Part shown: in pieces, positions 26,385-34,762 of the stretch
How positions within the stretch are numbered: position 1 is the stretch's first letter
How the letters are laid out: each line of letters starts with the position of its first letter
Program-made: the position numbers and the translations under genes
Notes under the pieces: generated by a model
What the model was told of the DNA's origin: nothing
Database searches by the model: none
What the model saw: the letters and a program-made list of their open reading frames with translations, nothing else
Source: JBNKFV01 sp050290265
GTDB taxonomy: Bacteria > Pseudomonadota > Gammaproteobacteria > Pseudomonadales > Cellvibrionaceae
Assembly: GCA_050290265.1 (NCBI GenBank)
Contig: JBNKHI010000010.1
Coordinates: 1-64,000 of the forward strand
Reading direction: 5' to 3'
Length of the DNA: 64,000 nt

Positions 26385-26447
26385 CAGATGTCTCCTTATG
26401 CTAACCACAGCACAAGGGATACCGTTTAGCCGGCTTGTGCATCTGGA
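26385..26447 (-). ncRNA. Candidate pseudoknotted leader RNA upstream of metY
   Basis: Read on the minus strand: CCAGATG pairs with CATCTGG (closing stem); inside, CACAAG-CCG pairs with CGG-CTTGTG around the loop GCTAAA; that loop can pair with TTAGC in the following single-stranded segment, forming a pseudoknot, after which AAGGAGA leads into the closing strand. The compact fold 110 nt before a methionine gene suggests a cis-regulatory RNA. It does not match SAM-I, SAM-II or SAH consensus elements as I know them. Confidence 0.45.
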
Positions 26448-26539
26448 GCATTGAGCAACAGCGTCTATTGTAAACGTATCACAGTAACTATAAAAACGTT
26501 AAGCGAAAGGCCCACCTGACAGGCCTATTAAGCACTTGC

Positions 26540-26773
26540 TTACCTATCACAGAGTGAAGAGTGCCAGCATTTAGGAGCATGCTGAAACAGAAATAACCTC
26601 GCGATCAGCAGCAAGCTTATAGCCGCAACCATATGCTTATACTGAGCCTGCGGCCCACCGAATAATTCAGCGAGCGTGTTCCAAGACCACAATCCAAAAA
26701 TCGTTATTGCCATAAACACGCAGATATAGATGACGGAACGGATGACTTTATTGGTTAACAGGTTTTTCATCAC
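26540..26773 (-). CDS. Small membrane protein next to MarR regulator
   Basis: A 77-residue protein with two hydrophobic helices (VIRSVIYICVFMAITIFGLWSW and MVAAISLLLIARLFLF) joined by NTLAELFGGPQAQYKH. The loop wording recurs in small proteins encoded beside transcriptional regulators in other gammaproteobacteria, though no function is known. It starts 7 bp after the MarR stop and is surely in the same operon. The start is preceded by GAGGATTTTGTG. Confidence 0.7.
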   Translation of the reverse strand: MMKNLLTNKVIRSVIYICVFMAITIFGLWSWNTLAELFGGPQAQYKHMVAAISLLLIARLFLFQHAPKCWHSSLCDR

Positions 26774-26780
26774 AAAATCC

Positions 26781-27224
26781 TCACGATAAATTCTCTTTCA
26801 TTTTTTCCAAGGTAGCGCGAACTCTTTTAGCCTCTGAGTCAGAAATGCCATTAAATAGCAGCTTAATAGCCTCTTTATCTTTTTTAGCTATGTCTGAGAA
26901 CAGGCTACGGCCTTTGTCATTTAGCATGATGAGTGACGAGCGTTTGTGCTTGGGATTCTCTTTTATTGATAAGACGTTTTGCTTGAGAAGCGCATTCACA
27001 GTTGCTTGAACATGCTGCCTGGAGACACGATAAAGCTCCGCAATTTGTGGAACGGAAAGCTCTTTATCAGGATATAGAAATTCCATCACCGCGCGTTCTG
27101 CTGCGGAAACACCGAGCTCTTCAAGGTAACTATCCGCTGCATGGCCCATGGAGCGAAACAACCGTCTAATTAACCAGGTTATCTGATAAGGATCTGTATC
27201 TTTCATTGTAGGCATAATACTCAC
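26781..27224 (-). CDS. MarR family transcriptional regulator
   Basis: A 147-residue winged-helix repressor. The DNA-binding part runs through AAERAVMEFLYPDKELSVPQIA, then YRVSRQHVQATVNALLKQNVL, with the wing KENPKHKRSSLIMLNDKG; N- and C-terminal helices form the dimer. Two palindromes sharing the half-site TGACAA lie 9 and 30 bp upstream of the start, so the gene is probably autorepressed. The only co-transcribed partner is a small membrane protein, suggesting control of a small membrane stress module; the ligand is unknown. Confidence 0.9.
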   Translation of the reverse strand: MSIMPTMKDTDPYQITWLIRRLFRSMGHAADSYLEELGVSAAERAVMEFLYPDKELSVPQIAELYRVSRQHVQATVNALLKQNVLSIKENPKHKRSSLIMLNDKGRSLFSDIAKKDKEAIKLLFNGISDSEAKRVRATLEKMKENLS

Positions 27225-27232
27225 TCACACTT

Positions 27233-27270
27233 TGACAACTAAATTGTCATATATGACAACTCAGTTGTCA
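27233..27270. promoter_or_regulatory. Tandem MarR operators
   Basis: TGACAA-CTAAA-TTGTCA (27233-27249) and TGACAACT-C-AGTTGTCA (27254-27270) are two palindromes with the same half-site, centres 21 bp apart, that is two helical turns on one DNA face. They sit just upstream of the marR start. The stretch from here to 27469 holds no gene. Confidence 0.8.
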
Positions 27271-27469
27271 ATAAAAAGTGATGCGGAATCAATCTGACAG
27301 GCTTTTTATCCGCGTTATTTTTAAAGCTTCACGCACGGCTGCGGTATACGTTATCAGATATGGTATTGGCGACTAGTGCCTAGCTATTTGCCCTTTTGTT
27401 AACCGTAGCGGACTGACACGTGTTTAACACTGATAGACGCTAGCATCTCAGCTTAATAAGGCATAAATA

Positions 27470-27510
27470 TATCGATAATCGATAAAAAAATATTGTTTAT
27501 CAATATTTTT
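27470..27510. promoter_or_regulatory. Two adjacent inverted repeats before the DUF2975 operon
   Basis: TATCGAT-A-ATCGATA (27470-27484) is a 15-bp palindrome, followed one base later by AAAAATATTG-TTTAT-CAATATTTTT (27486-27510), a perfect 10-bp-arm hairpin. Both lie 50-90 bp before the DUF2975 gene start. They are likely operator or attenuator elements; the HTH protein of the same operon is the obvious candidate binder. Confidence 0.6.
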
Positions 27511-27557
27511 CTGCTAATCTAACGCCAGAAATGTGAATTCAGCTGAACAGGTATGAA

Positions 27558-28100
27558 ATGAATACACCTCTAAGTCCCCCTCTCAATCGCTACATCATGG
27601 CGATGCGAATCGTTTTAATTGCAGCCAGCTTAGCTCTTGTTGCCGACGAAATTATTACTTTCTTTTTCAGCTCGCAGCCTGTTGCGCTACTGATTCAAGG
27701 TGAGGTTTGGACAAAACCTCTCACCAGCTTCCAAGCATTTGATAAAGCGGTGCTTTTTTTCATTGTTAATACTGGGAACTTCTGCTGGCTGTTTGCCTTG
27801 TATCAACTCTGGGCGTTATGTGCTCTTTATAGTGACAACCATATTTTCGAGGCGCAAAACGCACGCCACTTCATTAACATTGGCTATGCCTTAATGGTCA
27901 TGTCTATCTTGCAAATGTTCGTAGTACCCACTGCTGGAGCGTATTTACTTTACCGGAACATTAGCCCACAAATGCCTGATATCAATATTTTAGGATTATT
28001 GGAACTTGATCTTCTTGTCGCAGGCTTATTATTTTTACTGATTGCGAAAATTATGGAATTCGCTGCGACTATCCAAGAAGAATCGAAATTAACAATTTAA
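27558..28100 (+). CDS. DUF2975 family membrane protein
   Basis: A 180-residue integral membrane protein with four helices: MRIVLIAASLALVADEIITFF, AVLFFIVNTGNFCWLFALYQ, IGYALMVMSILQMFVVPTAG and LDLLVAGLLFLLIAKIMEF, and the loop YSDNHIFEAQNARHF typical of DUF2975. The family is usually encoded directly before a small XRE-type HTH regulator, as here with a 21-bp gap, and the pair is thought to act as a membrane-linked regulatory module (family knowledge; mechanism unclear). The codon starting at 27558 is ATG with AACAGG upstream. Confidence 0.85.
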   Translation: MNTPLSPPLNRYIMAMRIVLIAASLALVADEIITFFFSSQPVALLIQGEVWTKPLTSFQAFDKAVLFFIVNTGNFCWLFALYQLWALCALYSDNHIFEAQNARHFINIGYALMVMSILQMFVVPTAGAYLLYRNISPQMPDINILGLLELDLLVAGLLFLLIAKIMEFAATIQEESKLTI

Positions 28101-28121
28101 TTAAAAAACAGGTTTATTAGC

Positions 28122-28352
28122 GTGGCAGAAGAAAGTGCCCAAATAATTGTTAACTTAGATGTCATATTGGCACAACGGAAGATGAAACTTTCGGACTTAT
28201 CAAAAAAAGTTGGTGTAAGTTTAGCTAATTTATCAATCTTAAAAACAGGAAAAGCGAGAGCTATTCGCTTTTCAACACTTGCAGCAATATGCGAGGCATT
28301 AGAATGTCAGCCAGGAGATTTATTGAAGTACAACACAGAAGATGATCTGTAA
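28122..28352 (+). CDS. XRE-type HTH regulator (YozG-like), GTG start
   Basis: A 76-residue Cro/C1-type DNA-binding protein: VNLDVILAQRKMKLSDLSKK followed by GVSLANLSILKTGKARAIRF, then STLAAICEALECQPGDLLKY, the layout of the short YozG-type regulators paired with DUF2975 proteins. The start is a GTG at 28122; no upstream ATG is in frame and the first internal ATG would remove the first helix. It overlaps nothing and is followed at once by the beta-barrel gene, indicating one transcript. Confidence 0.88.
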   Translation: MAEESAQIIVNLDVILAQRKMKLSDLSKKVGVSLANLSILKTGKARAIRFSTLAAICEALECQPGDLLKYNTEDDL

Positions 28353-28365
28353 AAGGAGAGGTAAG

Positions 28366-28953
28366 ATGAAACAAACACAATATTTTTCGTTCTTGATACT
28401 ACTAATCGTACCGATTTTAACGTTTAGCGATGCGGTTGCCGCTGACACTGGCTTTTATACGGGTGCAACGATAGGAAGATCTGGATTATTGTTTGATAGT
28501 AAAACTAGCATTGGAGAGATTGATGGAGAATCCGGTAACTCTGGTACTGTTTTAGCTGGGTATAAACACAAGCTATATAAAGGCTGGTTTCTCTCCGGTG
28601 AGACCTTCTATAGACACGTGGATATAGATAAAACATTTAGCGGCGGCGAAAATATTAAACTTGATTCTCAATATGGTCTAAATGCGCACATTGGCTATGA
28701 ATGGCAATGGGGAGAGCTGTATACAATTATTGGGCTTGGTCGTTTTGACTACGAGTTCGTTCAAAATGGAATTTCTGCCGGCGATGACAATATAAATTCC
28801 TTTATTGGTATAGGAACCAGCTTTCAGATCTCAAATTCACTTTCAACAACTCTCGAGTACACAAGTGCTTCGGACGAAATAAGTACAAGCTCTGATCCTG
28901 AAAAATCTATCGCTTTATACTCAATGCAAGTTGGTCTTAGGTACCATTTCTAA
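28366..28953 (+). CDS. Outer-membrane beta-barrel protein
   Basis: Starting at 28366 (AGGAGAGG 5 nt upstream) gives 195 residues: signal peptide MKQTQYFSFLILLIVPILTF, then alternating strands GFYTGATIGRSGLLFD, GTVLAGYKHKLYKGWFLSGE, YGLNAHIGYEWQWGELYTII and a C-terminal MQVGLRYHF ending in Phe as in OmpA/OmpW-type barrels. An ATG eight codons earlier lies within the HTH gene and lacks a ribosome site. It is the third gene of the DUF2975/HTH operon, an uncommon partner, suggesting an envelope-stress function (inference). Confidence 0.82.
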   Translation: MKQTQYFSFLILLIVPILTFSDAVAADTGFYTGATIGRSGLLFDSKTSIGEIDGESGNSGTVLAGYKHKLYKGWFLSGETFYRHVDIDKTFSGGENIKLDSQYGLNAHIGYEWQWGELYTIIGLGRFDYEFVQNGISAGDDNINSFIGIGTSFQISNSLSTTLEYTSASDEISTSSDPEKSIALYSMQVGLRYHF

Positions 28954-28980
28954 AACCATCTTAGGCACCATTTCTAAAAC
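28936..28980. repeat. 21-bp direct repeat at the 3' end of the barrel gene
   Basis: CTTAGG-T-ACCATTTCTAAAAC (28936-28956) recurs as CTTAGG-C-ACCATTTCTAAAAC (28960-28980), one difference in 21, with unit spacing 24 bp. The first copy includes the gene's last codons and stop; the second is non-coding, so the gene end was duplicated by slippage. Confidence 0.85.
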
Positions 28981-29330
28981 TAAACGTAGCCCACTACTGC
29001 TGATACATATTAAGGACGTATTATAGGATTCATAATACGTCCTACTTGTAGGATAGACCAAAGTTTTCTGTAATTTTCAATTTAATGAATATTGAAAACA
29101 CTCTGCGTTATGTTTAAGAAAATTAATACCCAACACTCACCTTTTATTAAAATACAAACATAATAACGCTTATTGATTCTTATCTTTTTGGTTTGTCACA
29201 AGATATTGCTCTGTACCGAACAGCTAAAATATCACCGTTTAAAATTGCATGAGTAATTGAATCATCACGTTAATAGAAAAGAATACTACCTGATATCTTC
29301 CTAACAATTACACCTTCAAGGCTAAGCGCT
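28981..29330. other. AT-rich intergenic region
   Basis: About 350 bp of AT-rich sequence after the beta-barrel gene, with short inverted stretches (AGGACGTATTATAGG / ATAATACGTCCT near 29013-29042, an imperfect hairpin that may terminate the operon). No gene is supported. Confidence 0.5.
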
Positions 29331-29370
29331 AGCAGGCTACCCGTGTTTAACATTAATAGAGGAAAGCCAT

Positions 29371-29411
29371 AAAAAAAGCCGCTTCGTGTGTAACCAGAAG
29401 CGGCTTTTTTT
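29371..29411. terminator. Bidirectional terminator downstream of pyk
   Basis: AAAAAAAGCCGCTTC (29371-29385) and GAAGCGGCTTTTTTT (29397-29411) are perfect 15-bp inverted arms round an 11-nt loop, with T runs in both directions. It ends pyk (stop 29430) and can also end rightward transcripts. It is related in sequence to the metY terminator at 24870. Confidence 0.93.
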
Positions 29412-29429
29412 ACAGTTATTAACTAATCA

Positions 29430-30875
29430 TTAATGTTTGTCGCCTACGCGGATAATCCGCATGGTGTCTGTACCACCGTGTACGTTTAGGTAATCACCTT
29501 TCGACATAATCACCATATCACCGGTTGTCACCGCTTCACGACGCAACAATTCGTCAATGACAGCCGGGGTAATCAAGTCTGGCGACATTTGATCGGTACC
29601 AATACTGACGGGCGTTACACCACGATACAGTGCCAAGCGTCGTTGTGTATCCGGGTGCGTGGTAAATGCAAACAGCGGGATACCCGAGCTGATGCGCGAC
29701 ATTAACAAAGGCGTATGCCCGGTTTCGGTTAGACTGACAATCGCTTTTACACCGTCCATATGGTTTGCCGCATACATGACTGACATTGCAATTGCTTCGT
29801 CGATACGGCCAAAATGTTGATGTAAGCGATGCTGAGACTGCTGTGTTTGACGCTGTCGCTCTGCCCCCAAAATAACGCGACACATGGCTTCAACAGTTTC
29901 CACTGGGTAGTCACCGGCAGCGGTCTCTGCCGATAACATTACCGCATCGGTTCCATCCAGTACGGCGTTGGCTACGTCAAATACTTCAGCTCGCGTAGGC
30001 AGTGGGCTGGTGATCATGGTTTCCATCATTTGTGTGGCGGTAATCACAACGGTATTCAATTGCCGCGAGCGTTTGATCATGTGCTTTTGTACGGCAATCA
30101 ATTCCGCATCGCCAATTTCTACACCAAGATCGCCCCGTGCAACCATGACTGCATCCGACGCAATAATAATTCCATCCAGTACATCGTGATCATTCACGGC
30201 TTCGGCACGCTCAACTTTAGCCACAATGCCAGCATTGCCACCCGCTTTATGCAAAAGCTCGCGGGCTTTTTCGACATCTGCCGCATTGCGAACAAAGGAT
30301 ACGGCCAGGTAATCAACACCAATTTTTGCGGCCAGTTCTATATCGCGAAAATCTTTTTCGGTTAAGGCATCGGCAGACAAACCACCGCCTTCGCGATTAA
30401 TACCTTTGTTGTTGCTGAGCTTGCCACCAGAAAACACGGTGGTTTCAATACGATTACCGTTGACGGTTTCGACCAGTAAAATAACCCGACCATCATCCAG
30501 TAATAACTTATCGCCCGGCGATACATCTTGCGGCAATTGCCGATAATCAATACCGACCTCATGCTGATTACCCGCGTCGCGATCAAGATCTGCATCCAGC
30601 GCAAAGCGGTCACCGTTTTTCAATTTAATCGGACCGTCTGCAAAACGCGAAATGCGAATCTTTGGCCCTTGTAAGTCACCCAGTACGGCGACGGTACGGC
30701 CAATTTTATCTGCAATAGCACGCACATTATTGGCACGCTCCATATGATCCTCTGGACCACCATGGGAGAAATTAAGCCGGACAACATTCACTCCCGCACG
30801 CAAGACTTTTTCCAACGTGACTATATCGTCCGTAGCAGGACCGAGGGTAGCAACAATTTTGGTTCGACGAATCAC
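29430..30875 (-). CDS. pyk: Pyruvate kinase
   Basis: Converts phosphoenolpyruvate and ADP to pyruvate and ATP; 481 residues, the PykA (type II) length. Seen are RRTKIVATLGPATD at the N-terminus, VRLNFSHGGPEDH, LGDLQGPKIRI, the active-site segment IVAKVERAEAV, MVARGDLGVEIG, and ATQMMETMITSPLPTRAEVFDVANAV. The last gene of the ED cluster, 54 bp after pgl, ending in a strong bidirectional terminator. It pulls triose flux from both ED products to pyruvate. Confidence 0.97.
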   Translation of the reverse strand: MIRRTKIVATLGPATDDIVTLEKVLRAGVNVVRLNFSHGGPEDHMERANNVRAIADKIGRTVAVLGDLQGPKIRISRFADGPIKLKNGDRFALDADLDRDAGNQHEVGIDYRQLPQDVSPGDKLLLDDGRVILLVETVNGNRIETTVFSGGKLSNNKGINREGGGLSADALTEKDFRDIELAAKIGVDYLAVSFVRNAADVEKARELLHKAGGNAGIVAKVERAEAVNDHDVLDGIIIASDAVMVARGDLGVEIGDAELIAVQKHMIKRSRQLNTVVITATQMMETMITSPLPTRAEVFDVANAVLDGTDAVMLSAETAAGDYPVETVEAMCRVILGAERQRQTQQSQHRLHQHFGRIDEAIAMSVMYAANHMDGVKAIVSLTETGHTPLLMSRISSGIPLFAFTTHPDTQRRLALYRGVTPVSIGTDQMSPDLITPAVIDELLRREAVTTGDMVIMSKGDYLNVHGGTDTMRIIRVGDKH

Positions 30876-30929
30876 AATAAATTCCTTTAGCTACATGTAG
30901 CATTGGTTACGCGGGCAAAGTCAGCGTTG

Positions 30930-31664
30930 CTATTCTGCCCAATAAATACTGACGGGAGTTTTCTCCTGCTGCAAAATAAAACTAATCGGCAGCTCACGCT
31001 GTTCAGCAGGATCAATCCGCCAACCGGCATCTTGCAGAATGGCTTTCTTTTCTTGACCGGTAATATGGATAAATACTTTTCTACTGTTTAACAACCGCGG
31101 TAACGTCATTGTCATCCGCTGATGAGGGGCAGTTACGGGATCGATTGCCAGACAATTTTTGCCAGAATCCATTGCCACAGCAGCCTTCAGTGCTTTGGCT
31201 TTAGGGAACAGCGACGCGGTGTGGCCATCGCCACCCATTCCCAGAATAACCAGATCAAAACGCCCTAATGCTGCAAGCTCTGCATCTAACTCTGCCTGGC
31301 CATCGTTGGCGTCAGTATGGGACGTTTTCAGCGGTAAAAATTTGCCTGCCGCAGCCTTACCCACTAACAGGTTTTCACGCACTAACTTTTCGTTGCTGTC
31401 AGCATGGTCGGGATTCACCCAACGCTCGTCAGCCAAGGTGACGGTAATGTCTGCCCAGGGCAATTCTTTCTCGGATAGAAATTTAAAAAACTGCAATGGT
31501 GTCGAGCCACCAGAAACTACTAACGTTGCTTTACCACGCTTGTTAACGGCTTTGGTTAATATCGCCGCTACATCATCAGCCAGCTGTGAGTCCAGGGCAT
31601 CACGATGAGTAAAACTGTTATAGGATTCGACGTCATCTGCAGAATCGAAAACACCATCACTCAT
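30930..31664 (-). CDS. pgl: 6-phosphogluconolactonase
   Basis: Hydrolyses 6-phosphogluconolactone to 6-phosphogluconate; DevB/SOL family, about 244 residues. Motifs are TLVVSGGSTPLQFFKFLSE, WADITVTLADERWVNPDH, SNEKLVRENLL, and LVILGMGGDGHTASLFP. The ATG at 31664 overlaps the last 8 nt of zwf (ATGAGTGA), giving translational coupling; a start 8 codons earlier lies deeper in zwf and is less likely. Works directly after Zwf in the same operon. Confidence 0.95.
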   Translation of the reverse strand: MSDGVFDSADDVESYNSFTHRDALDSQLADDVAAILTKAVNKRGKATLVVSGGSTPLQFFKFLSEKELPWADITVTLADERWVNPDHADSNEKLVRENLLVGKAAAGKFLPLKTSHTDANDGQAELDAELAALGRFDLVILGMGGDGHTASLFPKAKALKAAVAMDSGKNCLAIDPVTAPHQRMTMTLPRLLNSRKVFIHITGQEKKAILQDAGWRIDPAEQRELPISFILQQEKTPVSIYWAE

Positions 31665-33111
31665 GCCAGCTTCTCCCATCCTTTTCAATTAACAGCTCTG
31701 CTTTAGTGGGGCCCCACGAGCCAGCATGATAATGCTTAACTTCTTGTGCTTGTGTTTGCCAGGCGTTCACTAGCTGGTCACACCAACGCCAGGACTCTTC
31801 AACTTCTTCACGACCAACAAACAACGACTGGTCACCCATGATCGCATCCAAAAACAAACGTTCATACGCTTCTGGAATTCGATCCATGCCTGATGAGCCT
31901 AAAAAGTAGAGGTTCAAGGTTTGACGCGCTAAAGCCATTTTATCTTTCAGGCTATGCTTCTTCGACACCATCTGCATTTCAATACCTTCGTTAGGCTGCA
32001 AGCGAATCACCAAACGATTAGGAATATTGTCTCCAGCGGAAAAAATATTATGCGGCAAACTTTTGTAGGCAATCACAATTTCCGTGTGCTTAGCGGGCAT
32101 ACGCTTACCGGTACGCAAGTAAAAAGGCACGCCGGCCCAACGCCAGTTATCAATAAAGGCTTTGATAGCAACAAATGTTTCGGTGTCACTGTGGGCTGCT
32201 ACACTGCCCTCTTCATCCATATAGCCCGGCACAGCCTGTCCCTGATTCCAACCGGCAGCGTACTGGCCGCGCACTGAGTTTTCAGCCACATTAGACGAAT
32301 CAATGGTTCGCAACGCACGGATGATTTTGACTTTTTCGTCACGAATACTGTCAGCGGTCATGGAGTTTGGTGGCTCCATCGCCACCAAACACAATAGCTG
32401 CATTAAGTGGTTTTGCACCATGTCACGCAGCTGGCCTACTTTGTCGTAATACGACCAGCGACCTTCAATACCCACGGTTTCGGCAACCGTAATCTGCACA
32501 TGGTCAATACAACTCTGGTCCCACTGGGCATTTATAAAGCGGTTGGCAAAACGCAGTACCAGTAAGTTTTGAACCGTTTCTTTACCCAGGTAGTGATCGA
32601 TACGATAAATTTTATCTTCAGGAAAATGTTTACCAACGGTTTCGTTAACATTGGTACAGCTTTTAAAGTCATGTCCGATGGGCTTTTCCAGAACGATACG
32701 GCATTCACCTTCCAGACACCCGGTACTGCCCATATTATTACAAATATCGCTGTACAAACTCGGTGGTGTCGCCAGATAAAAAATACTCGTGCGCCCTTCT
32801 GACAATACCTCTGCCAAGCCGTTGTAATCCTGTTCTTCTGTCATATTGACGCGAACATAAAGGCAACGGTCAGCAAAACACTTCCAGTGTTTCTCGGTCC
32901 AATATTTAGCCTCGATAAACGGCTCCAAGCGCGCTTTTAATTGTGTTAAAAACTCTTCAAGACTAACGTCATCTCTTGCCACGCTGATAATGCGCAACTC
33001 TGTTGGCAGTAAGTCACTACAGGCAAGGTGATACAGCGCGGGAAATAATTTGCGCGCAGACAAGTCGCCCTTGGCACCAAAAATTATTAGATCTGTTTCT
33101 TCGTTCATCAT
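31657..33111 (-). CDS. zwf: Glucose-6-phosphate 1-dehydrogenase
   Basis: Oxidises glucose-6-phosphate with NAD(P)+, the entry to the ED and pentose phosphate routes; 484 residues. The start is the ATGATG at 33111, with AAGGA 5 nt upstream and straight after the eda stop, rather than the further upstream ATG inside eda. Motifs: DLIIFGAKGDLSARKLFPAL (nucleotide-binding GxxGDLxxRK), RIDHYLGKETVQNLLVLRFAN with the catalytic His, and VPFYLRTGKRMPAKHTEIVI. Eight bases overlap pgl. Confidence 0.97.
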   Translation of the reverse strand: MMNEETDLIIFGAKGDLSARKLFPALYHLACSDLLPTELRIISVARDDVSLEEFLTQLKARLEPFIEAKYWTEKHWKCFADRCLYVRVNMTEEQDYNGLAEVLSEGRTSIFYLATPPSLYSDICNNMGSTGCLEGECRIVLEKPIGHDFKSCTNVNETVGKHFPEDKIYRIDHYLGKETVQNLLVLRFANRFINAQWDQSCIDHVQITVAETVGIEGRWSYYDKVGQLRDMVQNHLMQLLCLVAMEPPNSMTADSIRDEKVKIIRALRTIDSSNVAENSVRGQYAAGWNQGQAVPGYMDEEGSVAAHSDTETFVAIKAFIDNWRWAGVPFYLRTGKRMPAKHTEIVIAYKSLPHNIFSAGDNIPNRLVIRLQPNEGIEMQMVSKKHSLKDKMALARQTLNLYFLGSSGMDRIPEAYERLFLDAIMGDQSLFVGREEVEESWRWCDQLVNAWQTQAQEVKHYHAGSWGPTKAELLIEKDGRSWHE

Positions 33112-33119
33112 AAAAATCC

Positions 33120-33779
33120 TTATTGGGCCGCTTTTATGTTGGCTACGACATCGCAAGCTTCACGGGCAAGTTTAGTGATACCTTCCCAGTCGCCCGCTGC
33201 AATCAAGTTATCTGGCACGATCCAGGATCCACCGACACTCATCACAGACGGTACTGCAAAATAAGATTCGATATTGTTCAAACCAATGCCGCCGGTTGGA
33301 CAAAACTTCACATCAGAAAACGGACCGCCAAACGCTTTCAACGCCTTGGCACCGCCATTGGCTTCGGCGGGGAAAAACTTCAACGTGTTCAAGCCTTTTT
33401 CGCGGCAGCGCATCAAATCACTGACGGTCGCTATACCTGGCAGAAACGGTACACCACAATCCATACCCGCATCCAACAATTTGTCGGTGAGCCCTGGGGT
33501 AATAATAAATTCTGAACCCGCAGCAACGGCCTTGCTCAAGTCGTCAGTACTCAGAATCGTACCCGCACCAACGATTGCGCCTTCAATTTCTTGCTTAATC
33601 CGCGTAATGGCCTCAAGGCCATACTGCGTGCGTAACGTGACTTCCAATACTGGAATACCACCCGCAACCAATGCTTTGGCTAAAGGCAATGCCGACTCCA
33701 GATCGTTGATAGTAATAACAGGTACCACGGGAGCCTGTTGTAAAACATGGCGGGCAGCGCCGGAAAATTCGTAACTCAT
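33120..33779 (-). CDS. eda: KDPG/KHG aldolase
   Basis: Cleaves 2-keto-3-deoxy-6-phosphogluconate to pyruvate and glyceraldehyde-3-phosphate; 219 residues. Highly like E. coli Eda: APVVPVITINDLESALPLAK, GGIPVLEVTLRTQYGLEAI with the catalytic Glu, IVGAGTILSTDDL, the Schiff-base lysine in LKFFPAEANGG near residue 140, and FCPTGGIGLNNIESYF. The stop lies 8 nt before zwf; the start abuts the glk stop, so the operon is tightly packed. Confidence 0.97.
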   Translation of the reverse strand: MSYEFSGAARHVLQQAPVVPVITINDLESALPLAKALVAGGIPVLEVTLRTQYGLEAITRIKQEIEGAIVGAGTILSTDDLSKAVAAGSEFIITPGLTDKLLDAGMDCGVPFLPGIATVSDLMRCREKGLNTLKFFPAEANGGAKALKAFGGPFSDVKFCPTGGIGLNNIESYFAVPSVMSVGGSWIVPDNLIAAGDWEGITKLAREACDVVANIKAAQ

Positions 33780-34760
33780 TTACAACTCCTGCAAATTTAA
33801 TTTTTTCATGGCGCCAAATAGGCCCAAATCATCTTTTATAACAACTCTGGTGGGTACATCACTGAGAAAGCTGCTTAACCGACCTTTGGCTTCGAAGCGA
33901 CGCCGGAATTCACTTTGTTCAAGAAACTCGATAAAACGCGGCACAATACCACCTGCAATATAAACGCCACCTTTAGCACCTAGCGTTAACGCTAAATTGC
34001 CCGCTGTAGAACCGAGTATGCGGCAAAACATTTGCAGTGATTTGACGGAGAGAGAATCAACACCCTGCAAAGCGGATTCAGTAATCTCAGCGGGCGATTC
34101 CAATGCAGGTGTTTTACCCGCCAACTCAGCCAAGGCTTTGTAGATATTTAAGATGCCAGCGCCTGACACTAATCGTTCAACAGACACCCGACCAAAACGG
34201 GCGGTTAACACTCTTAAGACTGCCGCTTCGTGTTCGTCGACAGGCGCAAAATCCACATGACCACCTTCACCTTCAATCACATGGTAGCCAGTGCCCACAG
34301 GAATCAGTGAGCAAACACCCAGGCCGGTACCCGCGCCCAAAATTGCAATCGGCTTTCCGATAACGGGGTGACCAACGCCCACTTGATGCCAGTCTTGTGG
34401 CTTCAAGCCAGAGACAGCGTGACCCACTGCGGCAAAGTCATTAATAATATCGATCTGCGCGACCTGCAGCAGTTCTGCCACATCAGTGCGGTTAATGCTC
34501 CAGGGGCTATTGGTAAACTGAATAACATCTGCATCCGGCGGGCAAGCTACGGCCAAGCACGCAGCCCTCGGGGTTGGCTGCCAGCCATCTTCGGCAGCTA
34601 CATCGCGCAAAAAATTGGCTAGCGCATCGATAAACTGAGTGTGATCCGATACCGAATAGATACGCACAAATTGCAGCGAACTGCTGGCGTAATCTTCGAG
34701 GCCGAAACGCGCATTTGTGCCACCAATATCCGCCACTAAATTCCAAAGCTTTAACGACAT
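33780..34760 (-). CDS. glk: Glucokinase
   Basis: Phosphorylates glucose with ATP; bacterial Glk family (non-ROK type), 326 residues. The ATP-binding LVADIGGTNARFGLEDY opens the protein; ACLAVACPPDADVIQFTNSPWSI, INDFAAVGHAVSGL, ILGAGTGLGVCSLIP and VIEGEGGHVDFAPVDE follow in the usual order, with GGVYIAGGIVPRF near residue 275. It sits between edd and eda with 2-bp and 0-bp gaps, so free glucose entering the cell can be fed straight into the ED pathway. Confidence 0.95.
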   Translation of the reverse strand: MSLKLWNLVADIGGTNARFGLEDYASSSLQFVRIYSVSDHTQFIDALANFLRDVAAEDGWQPTPRAACLAVACPPDADVIQFTNSPWSINRTDVAELLQVAQIDIINDFAAVGHAVSGLKPQDWHQVGVGHPVIGKPIAILGAGTGLGVCSLIPVGTGYHVIEGEGGHVDFAPVDEHEAAVLRVLTARFGRVSVERLVSGAGILNIYKALAELAGKTPALESPAEITESALQGVDSLSVKSLQMFCRILGSTAGNLALTLGAKGGVYIAGGIVPRFIEFLEQSEFRRRFEAKGRLSSFLSDVPTRVVIKDDLGLFGAMKKLNLQEL

Positions 34761-34762
34761 AA

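Noticed and set aside
26385..26447. Possible attC at the metY leader (GCTAAC ... GTTTAGC)
   Set aside because: The two core-like ends are only about 30 bp apart and are better explained as the pseudoknot strands; there is no cassette beside it.
27700..27894. Open frame overlapping the DUF2975 gene in another frame
   Set aside because: It is a shadow of a gene with clear membrane helices and family loop.
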